Shown piece after piece: positions 33,526-42,401 of a stretch of DNA of 47,003 bases. The stretch is from an uncultured Desulfovibrio sp. Lineage in GTDB: Bacteria > Desulfobacterota > Desulfovibrionia > Desulfovibrionales > Desulfovibrionaceae. Made by a program: the position numbers and the translations under genes. The stretch spans positions 1 through 47,003 of the forward strand of contig CASEWR010000045.1 in the NCBI GenBank assembly GCA_949291675.1. The letters run 5' to 3'. Numbering within the stretch: the stretch's first letter is position 1; the number at the start of each line of letters is the position of its first letter. The notes under the pieces were generated by a model that worked only from the letters and a program-made list of their open reading frames with translations, did not search any database and had not been told where the DNA came from.

Positions 33526-34989
33526 CTAGGCTGTGCGCATGGGGCTTCCTATGGAGGGCAGCTTTCCTTCCAGGGCGCTGCCAACGGCAAGGATGTCTGC
33601 CTCGGCAAAGGGTCTGCCGATGAGCTGCAGGCCCACAGGCTCGCCGCTCTCTGCCAGGGTGGCAGGCAGGGCAAGGCTGGGCAGGGCTGCCAGGTTGATG
33701 GGGCAGCTGTAGGCGTCCATGAGGATGTTCTGCAGCGGGTCCTCGATATGGAAGCCGATGGGCCAGGCAACAGAGGGTGCCACAGGGGCAAGCAGGCAGT
33801 CGCAGCTGCCAAGGGCTGCCAGGAACTCATCGCGCACCAGTCTGCGCACCTGGGCTGCCTTCTTGTAGTAGGCATCATAGTAGCCTGCCGAGAGCACGAA
33901 GGTGCCGAGCATGATGCGACGCTTGACCTCATCGCCAAAGCCTTCCATGCGGGAGCGGGTATAGAGCTCCTGCAGATCCTTCGGATCGCTGGTTCTGTGG
34001 CCGTAGCGCACGCCGTCAAAGCGGGCCAGGTTGGAGCTGGCTTCTGCCATGGCGACAATGTAGTAAGCGGAAATGGCAGCGCTTGTGCTGGGCAGGCTCA
34101 CGTCCACAGTCTTTGCACCAAGGTCGTGCAGCGCGTCGATGGCTGTGCTGATGCCCTTGCGCACTGTGTCAGACAGGCCTTCACCAAAGTATTCCACAGG
34201 CAGCCCTATGGTCTTGCCGGCAAGGTCTGTGGCCCCAAGGCCCTGCAGGTAGTCCGACACCTCTGCAGGAGAGGAGGTCATGTCGCGGGGGTCATGACCT
34301 GCGATGACGGAAAGCATGCGTGCGCAGTCTTCCACAGTCCTGGTGAGGGGGCCAACCTGGTCCAGAGAGGAGGCATAGGCAATCAGACCGTAGCGGGATA
34401 CTCTGCCATAGGTGGGCTTGAGGCCCACGCAGCCGCAGAAGGCTGCAGGCTGGCGGATGGAGCCGCCTGTGTCAGAGCCTAAGGAGGCAAAGCACTGGCC
34501 TGCTGCCACGCTGGCAGCAGAGCCGCCGGAGGAGCCGCCGGGCACCAGATCCGTATTCCAGGGATTGCGGGTGACCTGGTAGGCGGAGTTCTCCGTAGTG
34601 GACCCCATGGCAAACTCGTCCATGTTGTTTTTGCCCAGGATGATGGCGCCGGCATTGCGCAGCTTCTCCACCACAAAGGCGTCATAGATGGGCTGGAAGC
34701 CCTCCAGAATGCGCGAGGCTGCCGTTGTGGGCATGTCCTTTGTGACCAGGGCATCCTTCACAGTCACAGGCACGCCCCACAGAGGCTTGCTCGGATCAGG
34801 CCCCTGCTCGTCCATCTGCTGGGCCTGAGCAATGGCGTTCTCGGCATCCACATAGAGAAGCGCATTGATGTCGTCTTCTGTTTCCAGAATGCGCTCAATG
34901 CAGGCTGCCGTGGCTGCTGTGGCCGTGAGTTCTCCCTTCTGCAGGGCGCTGGCTGCTTCGCTGAGGGAAAGGCTTGTTATGTCTTCCAT
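33526..34989 (-). CDS. gatA: Asp-tRNA(Asn)/Glu-tRNA(Gln) amidotransferase subunit A
   Basis: A 487-residue amidase-signature protein that frees ammonia from glutamine for the GatCAB complex. The Ser-cisSer-Lys triad is present: K78 (PVTVKDAL), S153 (PGGSSGGS) and S177 ([10 protein letters not shown]), one residue earlier than in the staphylococcal enzyme. Start at 34989 follows GGAGAG. It is downstream of gatC with a 22-bp gap. gatB is not in the window and must lie elsewhere, an arrangement common in this group. It corrects mischarged Glu-tRNA(Gln) and/or Asp-tRNA(Asn). Confidence 0.95.
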   Translation of the reverse strand: MEDITSLSLSEAASALQKGELTATAATAACIERILETEDDINALLYVDAENAIAQAQQMDEQGPDPSKPLWGVPVTVKDALVTKDMPTTAASRILEGFQPIYDAFVVEKLRNAGAIILGKNNMDEFAMGSTTENSAYQVTRNPWNTDLVPGGSSGGSAASVAAGQCFASLGSDTGGSIRQPAAFCGCVGLKPTYGRVSRYGLIAYASSLDQVGPLTRTVEDCARMLSVIAGHDPRDMTSSPAEVSDYLQGLGATDLAGKTIGLPVEYFGEGLSDTVRKGISTAIDALHDLGAKTVDVSLPSTSAAISAYYIVAMAEASSNLARFDGVRYGHRTSDPKDLQELYTRSRMEGFGDEVKRRIMLGTFVLSAGYYDAYYKKAAQVRRLVRDEFLAALGSCDCLLAPVAPSVAWPIGFHIEDPLQNILMDAYSCPINLAALPSLALPATLAESGEPVGLQLIGRPFAEADILAVGSALEGKLPSIGSPMRTA

Positions 34990-35011
34990 TTTTTATTCTC
35001 TCCAGATGACC

Positions 35012-35305
35012 CTACACGATTCTGGGCACAATGAAGTAGTTTTCATCCTTTTCCGGAGCATTGGCCAGGACCTGCTCGCGGGTGCGCACATGAACAGCCT
35101 CGTCCTTTCTGTACTGAATGTCGTGCTGGGCAGGAGAATACAGGGGGGCGACGTTGCTGGTATCAATAGTGTTCAGCACTTCCATGTACTCGACAATGGA
35201 ACTCAGCTGTTTCGAGAAGCGCTCCACGTCCTCGTCGCTCAGACGCAGGCGGGCAAGCTGGGCAAGATGCTGGACATCTTCCCTGGAAATCCTGTCTTGG
35301 GACAT
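35012..35305 (-). CDS. gatC: Asp-tRNA(Asn)/Glu-tRNA(Gln) amidotransferase subunit C
   Basis: A 97-residue GatC, the small clamp that holds GatA and GatB together. Family features: the N-terminal ISREDVQHLAQLARLRLSDE helix pair, the LSSIVEYMEVLNTIDTSNV segment and the C-terminal ENYFIVPRIV tail. Start at 35305 follows AAGGAT. It is the first gene of the gatC-gatA pair. Confidence 0.95.
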   Translation of the reverse strand: MSQDRISREDVQHLAQLARLRLSDEDVERFSKQLSSIVEYMEVLNTIDTSNVAPLYSPAQHDIQYRKDEAVHVRTREQVLANAPEKDENYFIVPRIV

Positions 35306-35356
35306 CTGTTGCTATCCTTTTGTCTCTGCACATGCAATGCACATGCGTATGCTTTT

Positions 35357-35375
35357 ACTGGCATGACGTGCCAGT
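35357..35375. promoter_or_regulatory. inverted repeat upstream of gatC
   Basis: ACTGGCA-TGACG-TGCCAGT, perfect 7-bp arms, 52 bp upstream of gatC. Operator-like; a short stem-loop is equally possible. Confidence 0.4.
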
Positions 35376-35526
35376 CTGACTGTTGAAGAAAGGCTGCTGT
35401 GCCGCTCCTGCCAGACGCCCCCGAAGCTCATTCTGCTCACACTCCGAATCACTTCGATCACTCAGGGGACGTCGCAAAAGGCAGAAACGACTGTTTTTCA
35501 AACCATGAGCTGCTGAAAGACCCGGC

Positions 35527-36861
35527 CTAGAAAGCGCCAGGCAGGCTCAGCTTGTGTGAGGAATGGGGAGTGGTGCGAATGATGGGCCCTCTGGGCTGTG
35601 TCACCGGGCGCTGCACAGTGCCGCCTGAGCCCAGCGGTGTGGTTTCAAGCTCGGCAGGTGTTGCTGCGCGCTCACTGGCCCTCTCCACAGCCTCAGCCCT
35701 GGCTCTGAGCAGCGCAGAGGCATCCACCAGGCTGGAGCCTGCGACACCGGGCTGCACCATGAAGAGCTTCTGGGTGGCCTTGCCGCGGGAATCATAGCTG
35801 ATGGGGGCCAGCACAAAGTTCATGAGCGCTGCCTGTCTGGCCATGGCGCAGACTTCTGTGGAAGCCGGACGGCCCTTGATGTTCAGGCGGCTGGCAAAGC
35901 GCACAAAGTCATAGCCCAGAGCGCCCCAGAAGGTCGCATAATTTGTTTTGGTCAGAGAAGCCGGTGCACGTGAGGCCACATAGGCGCTGGGGTAGGCCAC
36001 CAGTGCGTACTGGTTGGCATTCTGGGTACCACGGGTATTGTAACCGTCCCAGAGCATGGTGCCGAACATGTAGAGGCGATCCTCGCCATTGCTGGCAAAG
36101 GCTGTATGCACAGAGGAAAGCCTGCGCCAGGAGTCAGGCAGGAAAACTGCCTCAAAAGGCGTCTGCGGTGTCAGCACACCTGTCGCCTCGTCCTGGATCG
36201 GGTTCACATAGGGCTTGGCAATGTTGCCCCAGGAATCCGGAGAGCCTGTGACAGTGATGCGCTGTAAAATGACGTTCTCAGCTGCAAGCTTCTGCTCAAG
36301 CAGCGAGGTGATGGTCTGGGAGTACTTGTCCTGGGGACCGAAGGAAGCCATGGTGCTCACGCCGAGCTTGTCCACGGCGAGTTCCACAATGGCATTCACC
36401 TGATCGTTCATACTGGGGAAGAAACGCCAGGCTGCTGTGCCTTCATCACCGGCAGGCAGCTCGGGCATGAAGGCAAAGGTCGCCTTCCTGTCCAGAATGC
36501 CGGCCTGCTTCATCTGCAGGTAGGCGGATTCCGTGAGCGGGCCGCCAATAACGGAATTCTCAGGCAGGGCTGCCAGGGTCTTGAGCCAGGCACCTTCCGT
36601 ACGCACGACCTGCACCTTCACAGGCGCCGAGGCAGGCTGCTGCTGTGCGGCAAGACGTGCACCGGAGGTCAGGCTGCTGACAATGCTGGCCAGCTGTCCG
36701 GATGGCACCACCAGGGCAACTGTTGTGGTCCTGGGCTGTCTTGGTTTCGGAGGTTCCTTCTTAGTCTGCTGCAGAAATCCGGGGAATGCGCAGCCGGCAA
36801 GCAGAGCCAGACTGCAGATGAGAAGCATGGTCAGTATGGTGCGGGGAAATGAGCGTGTCAC
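35527..36861 (-). CDS. lipoprotein with periplasmic-binding fold (LpoA-like)
   Basis: A 444-residue lipoprotein: signal peptide with lipobox LAGC (C24), a proline/lysine-rich tether, then a type-1 periplasmic-binding fold starting TTTVALVVPSG and containing VIGGPLTESAYL and DGYNTRG segments. Similar proteins are annotated as penicillin-binding protein activators or branched-chain amino acid binding proteins. No ABC permease genes are nearby, which favours an LpoA-like cell-wall role, but binding-site residues cannot be judged here. Start at 36861. One copy of the 19-bp repeat lies 22 bp upstream. Its 3' end precedes gatC by about 220 bp. Confidence 0.65.
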   Translation of the reverse strand: MTRSFPRTILTMLLICSLALLAGCAFPGFLQQTKKEPPKPRQPRTTTVALVVPSGQLASIVSSLTSGARLAAQQQPASAPVKVQVVRTEGAWLKTLAALPENSVIGGPLTESAYLQMKQAGILDRKATFAFMPELPAGDEGTAAWRFFPSMNDQVNAIVELAVDKLGVSTMASFGPQDKYSQTITSLLEQKLAAENVILQRITVTGSPDSWGNIAKPYVNPIQDEATGVLTPQTPFEAVFLPDSWRRLSSVHTAFASNGEDRLYMFGTMLWDGYNTRGTQNANQYALVAYPSAYVASRAPASLTKTNYATFWGALGYDFVRFASRLNIKGRPASTEVCAMARQAALMNFVLAPISYDSRGKATQKLFMVQPGVAGSSLVDASALLRARAEAVERASERAATPAELETTPLGSGGTVQRPVTQPRGPIIRTTPHSSHKLSLPGAF

Positions 36862-36882
36862 GGCTGTGCATCCTTACACAAA

Positions 36883-36901
36883 GCTGTCAGACGGCCTCTG
36901 A
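36883..36901. repeat. 19-bp repeat, copy B
   Basis: GCTGTCAGACGGCCTCTGA, identical to 33341-33359, located 22-40 bp upstream of the lipoprotein start codon. Confidence 0.8.
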
Positions 36902-36966
36902 TGATGCAGGCCCCCGGGCAGCAGGTTTGTTGCGTGTCGTCTAACAGTGTTGTCCTTGCAGACACG

Positions 36967-37005
36967 AAAAAAGGGCTGGCTGTCCATCAGGCAGCCATAC
37001 CCTTT
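36967..37005 (-). terminator. probable dnaK terminator
   Basis: Reading leftward, AAAGGG-TA-TGGCTG pairs with CAGCCA-G-CCCTTT and ends in six T. It lies about 215 bp after the dnaK stop, so the transcript has a long 3' tail. Confidence 0.6.
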
Positions 37006-37221
37006 GTAGTATACACATTGCCGACACGCAAGGAGGCAGAGCGCGTCAGAGCAAGGTGATGCACTGTGTTGCAGTCTGTGCACCGTAGCAGAGAGAATCT
37101 TCTCACCTGAAGAACATGAAAAGGCGCTGTCCGAAGGTCGTCTGAAGCACGTCCGGTACTCGCCCGATAGTCGTTCACAGACTGCCCTCCGGACAGCGGG
37201 ATGTTCCTTTGGGGGAGATGT

Positions 37222-39150
37222 TTAGTTCTTCACTTCGGTGAAGTCAGCGTCCACAACGTCGTCGTTGTTTCTGCCGCCAGCCTGGGCTCCGCCCTGAGCG
37301 CCACCCTGAGGACCGGCTGCACCCTGGGGACCTGCCTGGGCACCTGCATTCTGCTGCTGGTAGAGCTGCTCGGCAAGCTTGTGAGAAGCAGTGGCCAGGG
37401 CGTCAGAAGCAGCATTGATGGCTGCCACATCTTCGCCTTCCATGACCTTCTTCAGGTCTGCGATGCGGGCTTCCACGTCGCTTCTGGTCTCGGAGGTCAC
37501 CTTGTCACCAAGGTCCTTCAGGGACTTTTCGGTGCCGTAGATCAGGCTGTCAGCCTTGTTGCGGGCTTCGATGACTTCCTGCTTCTTCTTGTCTTCGCTG
37601 GCATGGCTTTCAGCTTCCTTCACCAGGCGCTGGATTTCCTCTTCGGAGAGACCGGAAGAAGCGGTGATGCGGATGGACTGTTCCTTGCCTGTGCCGGTGT
37701 CCTTGGCAGAGACGTTCACGATACCGTTGGCGTCAATGTCGAAGGTCACTTCAATCTGCGGCACGCCGCGGGGCGCCGGAGGAATGCCGGTGAGGTCGAA
37801 GCGGGCCAGGGTCATGTTGTCCTGGGCCATGGGACGCTCGCCCTGCAGCACGTGGATGGACACGGAGGGCTGGTTGTCAGAGGCAGTGGTGAATACCTGG
37901 CTCTTCTTGGTGGGGATGGTGGTGTTGCGGTCGATGAGACGTGTGAACACACCGCCCATGGTCTCGATGCCGAGGCTCAGAGGCGTCACGTCAAGAAGGA
38001 GCACGTCCTTCACATCGCCCTGGAGGATGCCGCCCTGAATGGCAGCGCCCATGGCAACCACTTCATCGGGGTTCACGGAACGGTTGGGTTCCTTGCCGAA
38101 GAACTCGGTCACCATCTTCTGCACCAGAGGCATACGGGTCATGCCGCCGACCAGGATGACTTCGTTGATTTCGCTGGGAGCAAAGCCTGCGTCGGCCAGG
38201 GCCTTGCGGCAGGGCTCCTTGGTGCGCTCGACAAGGTCAGCCACCATGGCTTCAAAACTGGCGCGGGAGAGCTTCATGACCAGGTGCTTGGGGCCGGTCT
38301 GGTCAGCAGTGATGAAGGGCAGGTTGATGTCGGCTTCCATGGAGGTGGACAGGTCTTTCTTGGCCTTTTCAGCAGCTTCCTTCAGGCGCTGCAGAGCCAT
38401 GCTGTCCTGGGTCAGGTCGATGCCGTTGTTCTTCCTGAACTCGTCAGCCATCCAGTTGATGATGCGCTGGTCAAAGTCTTCGCCGCCAAGGAAGGTATCA
38501 CCGTTGGTGGCGCGGACTTCAACAATGTTGTCGCCCACTTCCAGGATGGAGATATCGAAAGTGCCGCCGCCGAGGTCGAACACTGCGATCTTCTCGTTCT
38601 CCTTCTTGTTGGCTCCATAGGCCAGAGAGGCAGCCGTCGGCTCGTTGATGATACGCTTGACTTCAAGGCCTGCGATACGGCCGGCGTCCTTGGTGGCCTG
38701 ACGCTGAGCGTCGTTGAAGTAGGCAGGCACAGTGATGACAGCTTCTGTCACCTTCTCGCCTAAATAGGCTTCAGCGTCAGCCTTCAGCTTGGCCAGAATC
38801 ATGGCAGAAATTTCAGGGGCGCTGTAGATGCGGCCGTCCACTTCCACACCGGCGTCGCCGTTGGCACCGCTCTTGATGGTGTAGGGAGAGCTGCCCATCC
38901 AGCGGTCAACTTCGGGGCTGTCAAACTTGCGGCCCATCAGACGCTTGATGGCGAAAATGGTACGGGTGGGGTTGGTCACGGCCTGTCGCTTTGCAATCTC
39001 GCCAACCAGACGTTCCTTGTCAGTAAAGGCAACAATGGAAGGGGTGGTACGGCCACCTTCGGAGTTGGTGATGCATTTGGCTTCTGTGCCCTCCATGACG
39101 TAGACACATGAGTTGGTCGTACCAAGATCGATACCAATAATCTTAGACAT
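37222..39150 (-). CDS. dnaK: molecular chaperone DnaK (Hsp70)
   Basis: A 642-residue Hsp70. The ATPase domain starts [13 protein letters not shown], with [21 protein letters not shown] and [15 protein letters not shown] loops; the substrate-binding domain starts near residue 390 ([16 protein letters not shown]); the C-terminal lid ends in a Gly/Gln/Ala-rich tail and a [10 protein letters not shown] peptide, which recruits cochaperones in relatives. Start at 39150 follows AAGGAGG. Neither grpE nor dnaJ is in the window, so it stands as its own unit. No CIRCE element was seen upstream; a direct repeat of GAAATTTTC lies close to the ribosome site on the leftward strand. Confidence 0.97.
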   Translation of the reverse strand: MSKIIGIDLGTTNSCVYVMEGTEAKCITNSEGGRTTPSIVAFTDKERLVGEIAKRQAVTNPTRTIFAIKRLMGRKFDSPEVDRWMGSSPYTIKSGANGDAGVEVDGRIYSAPEISAMILAKLKADAEAYLGEKVTEAVITVPAYFNDAQRQATKDAGRIAGLEVKRIINEPTAASLAYGANKKENEKIAVFDLGGGTFDISILEVGDNIVEVRATNGDTFLGGEDFDQRIINWMADEFRKNNGIDLTQDSMALQRLKEAAEKAKKDLSTSMEADINLPFITADQTGPKHLVMKLSRASFEAMVADLVERTKEPCRKALADAGFAPSEINEVILVGGMTRMPLVQKMVTEFFGKEPNRSVNPDEVVAMGAAIQGGILQGDVKDVLLLDVTPLSLGIETMGGVFTRLIDRNTTIPTKKSQVFTTASDNQPSVSIHVLQGERPMAQDNMTLARFDLTGIPPAPRGVPQIEVTFDIDANGIVNVSAKDTGTGKEQSIRITASSGLSEEEIQRLVKEAESHASEDKKKQEVIEARNKADSLIYGTEKSLKDLGDKVTSETRSDVEARIADLKKVMEGEDVAAINAASDALATASHKLAEQLYQQQNAGAQAGPQGAAGPQGGAQGGAQAGGRNNDDVVDADFTEVKN

Positions 39151-39601
39151 ACTCTGTACAGCCTCCTTAACTTAAGGAAAATTTCAAAGAAAATTTCTAT
39201 GTTTTGTTCTGTGTGATTTGTGCGGGTTTCGTGCAGCAGCTTGTGCGCTGCACTCGCTGGTCATTCATTGGTTGCCCAATATGTAAGACATTGTTTGCAG
39301 TAGTGAAGTCCTGCCACAGAAAATTTTTTGTCCGGCATTGCTGTGACAGCAGGCCCTGGCAGGAGCTGCAGACCGGGGCATGCCCTGCCGGCAGCTCCAG
39401 AGCACGCCTGTCACCCTGCCCTGCTGCTGTTCATGGCGCCCCTGCAGGGCCCTGCACACGTGCAGCAAGGCAGGCGCACCATGCCAACTGCCTGCAACTT
39501 CTGACAGTTCGGCAAAAGGCTCCTGAAAAAAATGCAGAACAGCCCGGGACTGCAGTGCATACCCGGGCTGTTTGTATATGTATTTCTGAGCGGCTATGAG
39601 G
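39151..39601. other. 451-bp spacer between ppx and dnaK
   Basis: dnaK promoter region. Features: two GAAATTTTC copies (about 39177-39198), a small ATTGG-TTGC-CCAAT repeat near 39265, and the ppx terminator at 39538-39573. No CIRCE or clear heat-shock sigma motif seen. Confidence 0.5.
39538..39573 (-). terminator. terminator of the polyphosphate operon
   Basis: AACAGCCCGGG and CCCGGGCTGTT, perfect 11-bp stem with a 14-nt loop; reading leftward a T-rich tract follows within a few bases. About 30 bp past the ppx stop. Confidence 0.75.
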
Positions 39602-41188
39602 TCAGAACCGTCCTTCAGGCTCTGTGAAATCAATGCGCATGTCTTCACCGCACAGCTTTTTGAGCCTTTCTTCGCAGCGCATGAGGCGGCTGCGCTCAAT
39701 GGGGGCCTGGCCCTTGCAGTGGATCTCGAGCACGCAGACCTTCTTGTCCCTGGTGAAGCGTGCTGACGTGACCAGCTCGCTGTGACTCTTGTCCAGTGCC
39801 TCGGCAATGGTCAGGAAGAGGGAGTTCACCCGCACGAGCTCCTTTGTCCTCTCGTCAAGCTCCGTGTAGACGCTGTGTTTCTTGCCTGGCTTTGCCCTGT
39901 GGAAGTAGGCAAGTGCTGCCATGAAGCGCACTTCCCTCTCGCCAAAGCCGAGCAGCTCGGAGTTGCTGATCAGATAGTGGCTGTGCGCATTGTGATTGGA
40001 GAATGCGATGAAGATGCCGATGTCATGCAGCAGCGCTGCATAGTGCAGAAGCTCGCGAACCTCATCGTCACAGTCATGCAGGCCTGCAGCCTTTGCAGAA
40101 TCAAAGAGCTCCAGGGAAAGGTTGCTGATATGGCGGGAATGCGCTTCCTCGAAGCGGCAGCTCCTGCCAAGACGCAGCACACTCTTTTCGCGTATGCTTT
40201 TGTTGGAGTATGCCTGTGCTCCGGGGCAGAAACGCTCGACATATTCGTTCACCATGCCGTCGCGCAGGCCCCTGGAGGTGATGTAGGCAGTGTCGAAGTT
40301 CATTTCTTCGAGCACTGTCTGCAGGATGGCTGCACCAGGCACAATGACGTCCAGGCGCTTGAGGTTGAGGCCGGGCAGCTGGGCTCGCTCAGCCCTGGAG
40401 CGGGAGCAGAGCTCCTTCACACAGCGGCACAGGCCACGGTAGGAGAGCACAGTGGGGGTGTCGGGAGCACTGGTGCCGCTGCCGAGCAGAGCCGTGATCT
40501 GGGCCAGGTTCTGGGCAGTGCCCGAGCTTGCCACAAGCTGGGGAATGTTCAGTCTGGCCATGCGGCGAAAGGCATGGACACCGGCATTGCGCACATACAT
40601 CTTCATGCTCTCGAAGACCTTGCTGCCCACGGGTTTCTCACCTGTGGGGAACATGTTGGCAAGCCTGACACAGCCTATCTTCAGGCTGTCCAGCTCTTCG
40701 GCATGATTGGTGGAGGCAGCTGCCATTTCCGTGGAGCCACCGCCGATATCCAGGTAGAGGCGCAGGTTTGAGCTCTGCTCCCAGCCTGAAGCCACACCGC
40801 GCCAGATAAGGCGGGCTTCTTCACGGCCGGAGATGATCTCAAAGTCTATGCCCGTCTTCTCCCGCACCTGCTCAAGGAAGGCCTCGCCATTGTCTGCGTC
40901 ACGGGAAGCGGCTGTGGCCATGGCCACATACTCCTCGACCCCGTAGCCGCGGCACATGTCTGCAAAGGAGCACAGACTCATCATGGTGCGCTCCATGGCA
41001 GCAGGCTGCAGCCTGTGGCTGGCAAAGGCGCCTTCGCCGAGCCTGACCATCTGCTTGGCCTCATTGAGCACACGCACGACACCCTGGGCGGTGATGCGGG
41101 CCACCAGAAGACGCAGAGAGTTACTTCCCAGGTCTATGAAGGCCACGACCCTTCCATTCTCACCAATTTCGCCTAACAAAGCCGCCAT
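39602..41188 (-). CDS. ppx: Ppx/GppA phosphatase with C-terminal HD domain
   Basis: A 528-residue exopolyphosphatase / pppGpp phosphatase. The N-terminal sugar-kinase-fold domain carries FIDLGSNSLRLLV (18-30), ISGREEARLIWRGV with the catalytic glutamate, and LDIGGGSTEM. A C-terminal HD region (about 340-500) has LLHYAALLHDIGIFI and AYFHR. It removes terminal phosphates from polyphosphate and/or pppGpp; which one cannot be told from sequence. It overlaps the upstream HD-protein gene by 16 bp and ends at the terminator 39538-39573. As last gene of ppk - HD protein - ppx, it points to joint control of polyphosphate synthesis and breakdown. Confidence 0.9.
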   Translation of the reverse strand: MAALLGEIGENGRVVAFIDLGSNSLRLLVARITAQGVVRVLNEAKQMVRLGEGAFASHRLQPAAMERTMMSLCSFADMCRGYGVEEYVAMATAASRDADNGEAFLEQVREKTGIDFEIISGREEARLIWRGVASGWEQSSNLRLYLDIGGGSTEMAAASTNHAEELDSLKIGCVRLANMFPTGEKPVGSKVFESMKMYVRNAGVHAFRRMARLNIPQLVASSGTAQNLAQITALLGSGTSAPDTPTVLSYRGLCRCVKELCSRSRAERAQLPGLNLKRLDVIVPGAAILQTVLEEMNFDTAYITSRGLRDGMVNEYVERFCPGAQAYSNKSIREKSVLRLGRSCRFEEAHSRHISNLSLELFDSAKAAGLHDCDDEVRELLHYAALLHDIGIFIAFSNHNAHSHYLISNSELLGFGEREVRFMAALAYFHRAKPGKKHSVYTELDERTKELVRVNSLFLTIAEALDKSHSELVTSARFTRDKKVCVLEIHCKGQAPIERSRLMRCEERLKKLCGEDMRIDFTEPEGRF

Positions 41189-42135
41189 GTAATCTCCCTT
41201 GCAAACAGCTCCATGAACAGGTCCCCCTTGGACCGTGCCCTGCGGGCATGTTCTATAAGACCTGCATGTACTCCCAGAGCCCCCTCGATTTCAAGAATGA
41301 CTGTGTCCCTGTCATAGTGGACGTGCAGGCTCTTGACTTCGCCTGTGTGGCCAACATCCAGGGCATCGCCAATGCGCAGCAGTGCGGCACAGACACTGAC
41401 GCCAAGCCTGTCCTGCAGGGACAGGGCAGCAAACTCCTCATGGGCGAGAGAGGGCCAGGCCTTGCGATGATAGCGGCCAATCAGGGCGGTGCGGCAGCGT
41501 TCCTGTGCAGGAACAAGGCTGATGAGCCCGGCAACGAGCTCTGCAGTCACAGCGTCATCGACAGTCTTTTTCTGCAGCATCAGGGCGAGGGTATTGCGAT
41601 GGTGCTTCTTCATGCCGAAGACCTGGCCGATATCATGCAGCAGGGCGGCACAGGAGAGACGATCACGCCAGATGGCCGGCAGCCCGTGCAGCTTGGACAG
41701 CGCATCATAGAGCTCAAGGGCAAGCACCTGCACTCTGCAGCCGTGGCGCAGGGCCTCGGCAAGGGCGGCAGATGCGTCTTCAGGCTCCTGATCAGCGCTG
41801 CTCTCCCCCTGCCCTGTGGCTGGGGCCTCCATGCCGGCCAGCAGGGAACGAATATGTACGCCCAGAGCTGTGACTGCCTCTGCCAGGCTGTCCGGACAGG
41901 AGGCAGTCTCTGTCTGTGCTGCAGCCACAGCGGCTGCAGGCCGGGCCTGCCCGGGGTCCTGCTCCGGGGCCACATCTGCAGCAGGCGCTGCGGACTGTCC
42001 CGGGACCAGGGCTGCTGCCTGTTCCTGGCCCTGATCTGCGGGTTCAGTCAGGGAAAGCGAAGGGGAAGAAGAAGAAGAAGAAGAAAGCTGTGTTGTCGTG
42101 TTGTCTGCTGTTTTGGAAGATGTTGTCTTGCTCAT
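41173..42135 (-). CDS. stand-alone HD-domain protein, Ppx C-terminal-like
   Basis: A 320-residue protein when started at ATG 42135. Residues 1-120 are low complexity (a run of Ser encoded by GAA/TTC repeats, then Ala/Gln/Pro/Glu). The rest is an HD domain with CAALLHDIGQ as metal motif, and a C-terminal part (YHRKAWP, ALLRIGDALD, VHYDRDTVILEIEG) that parallels the C-terminal half of the adjacent Ppx (YFHRAKP, FLTIAEALD, TRDKKVCVLEIHC). It therefore looks like a duplicated Ppx regulatory/HD region without the phosphatase domain. It lies between ppk and ppx and overlaps ppx by 16 bp. Phosphohydrolase activity is possible since the HD pair is kept; substrate unknown. The start is uncertain because the ribosome site is poor. 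Confidence 0.75.
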   Translation of the reverse strand: MSKTTSSKTADNTTTQLSSSSSSSPSLSLTEPADQGQEQAAALVPGQSAAPAADVAPEQDPGQARPAAAVAAAQTETASCPDSLAEAVTALGVHIRSLLAGMEAPATGQGESSADQEPEDASAALAEALRHGCRVQVLALELYDALSKLHGLPAIWRDRLSCAALLHDIGQVFGMKKHHRNTLALMLQKKTVDDAVTAELVAGLISLVPAQERCRTALIGRYHRKAWPSLAHEEFAALSLQDRLGVSVCAALLRIGDALDVGHTGEVKSLHVHYDRDTVILEIEGALGVHAGLIEHARRARSKGDLFMELFAREITWRLC

Positions 42136-42309
42136 ATTTTTGATCTGCAGGGAATGCTGTCTGCCCCTGAAAAGACGGAGCAGAGTCCTGATGGTGTGCA
42201 CAAACGGGACTCCTTCGGCGTCAGCCTCAGAGAGGCCGTGAAGAAGAGGGGACAAGAATGTCCCGAGAGACGTGACAGCTGGCCATGACAGCTGTCCTGA
42301 AAGACAGAG

Positions 42310-42354
42310 AAGGCTTGGTGCATGCATCCTGAAAGGGCGCATGCACCAGGCCTT
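42310..42354 (-). terminator. 16-bp stem-loop between ppk and HD protein gene
   Basis: AAGGCTTGGTGCATGC pairs with GCATGCACCAGGCCTT apart from one position, 13-nt loop, 48 bp past the ppk stop. No T run follows leftward, so it probably attenuates or protects the ppk mRNA. Confidence 0.55.
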
Positions 42355-42401
42355 GATGTCTGTCCTGATATCTGCCTGAACACCTGTGTTGCGGCAGGGG
42401 C

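Larger units (their letters stand above)
36862..37221. other. 360-bp spacer between dnaK and the lipoprotein gene
   Basis: Contains copy B of the 19-bp repeat (36883-36901) and the probable dnaK terminator (36967-37005). No gene seen. Confidence 0.55.
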
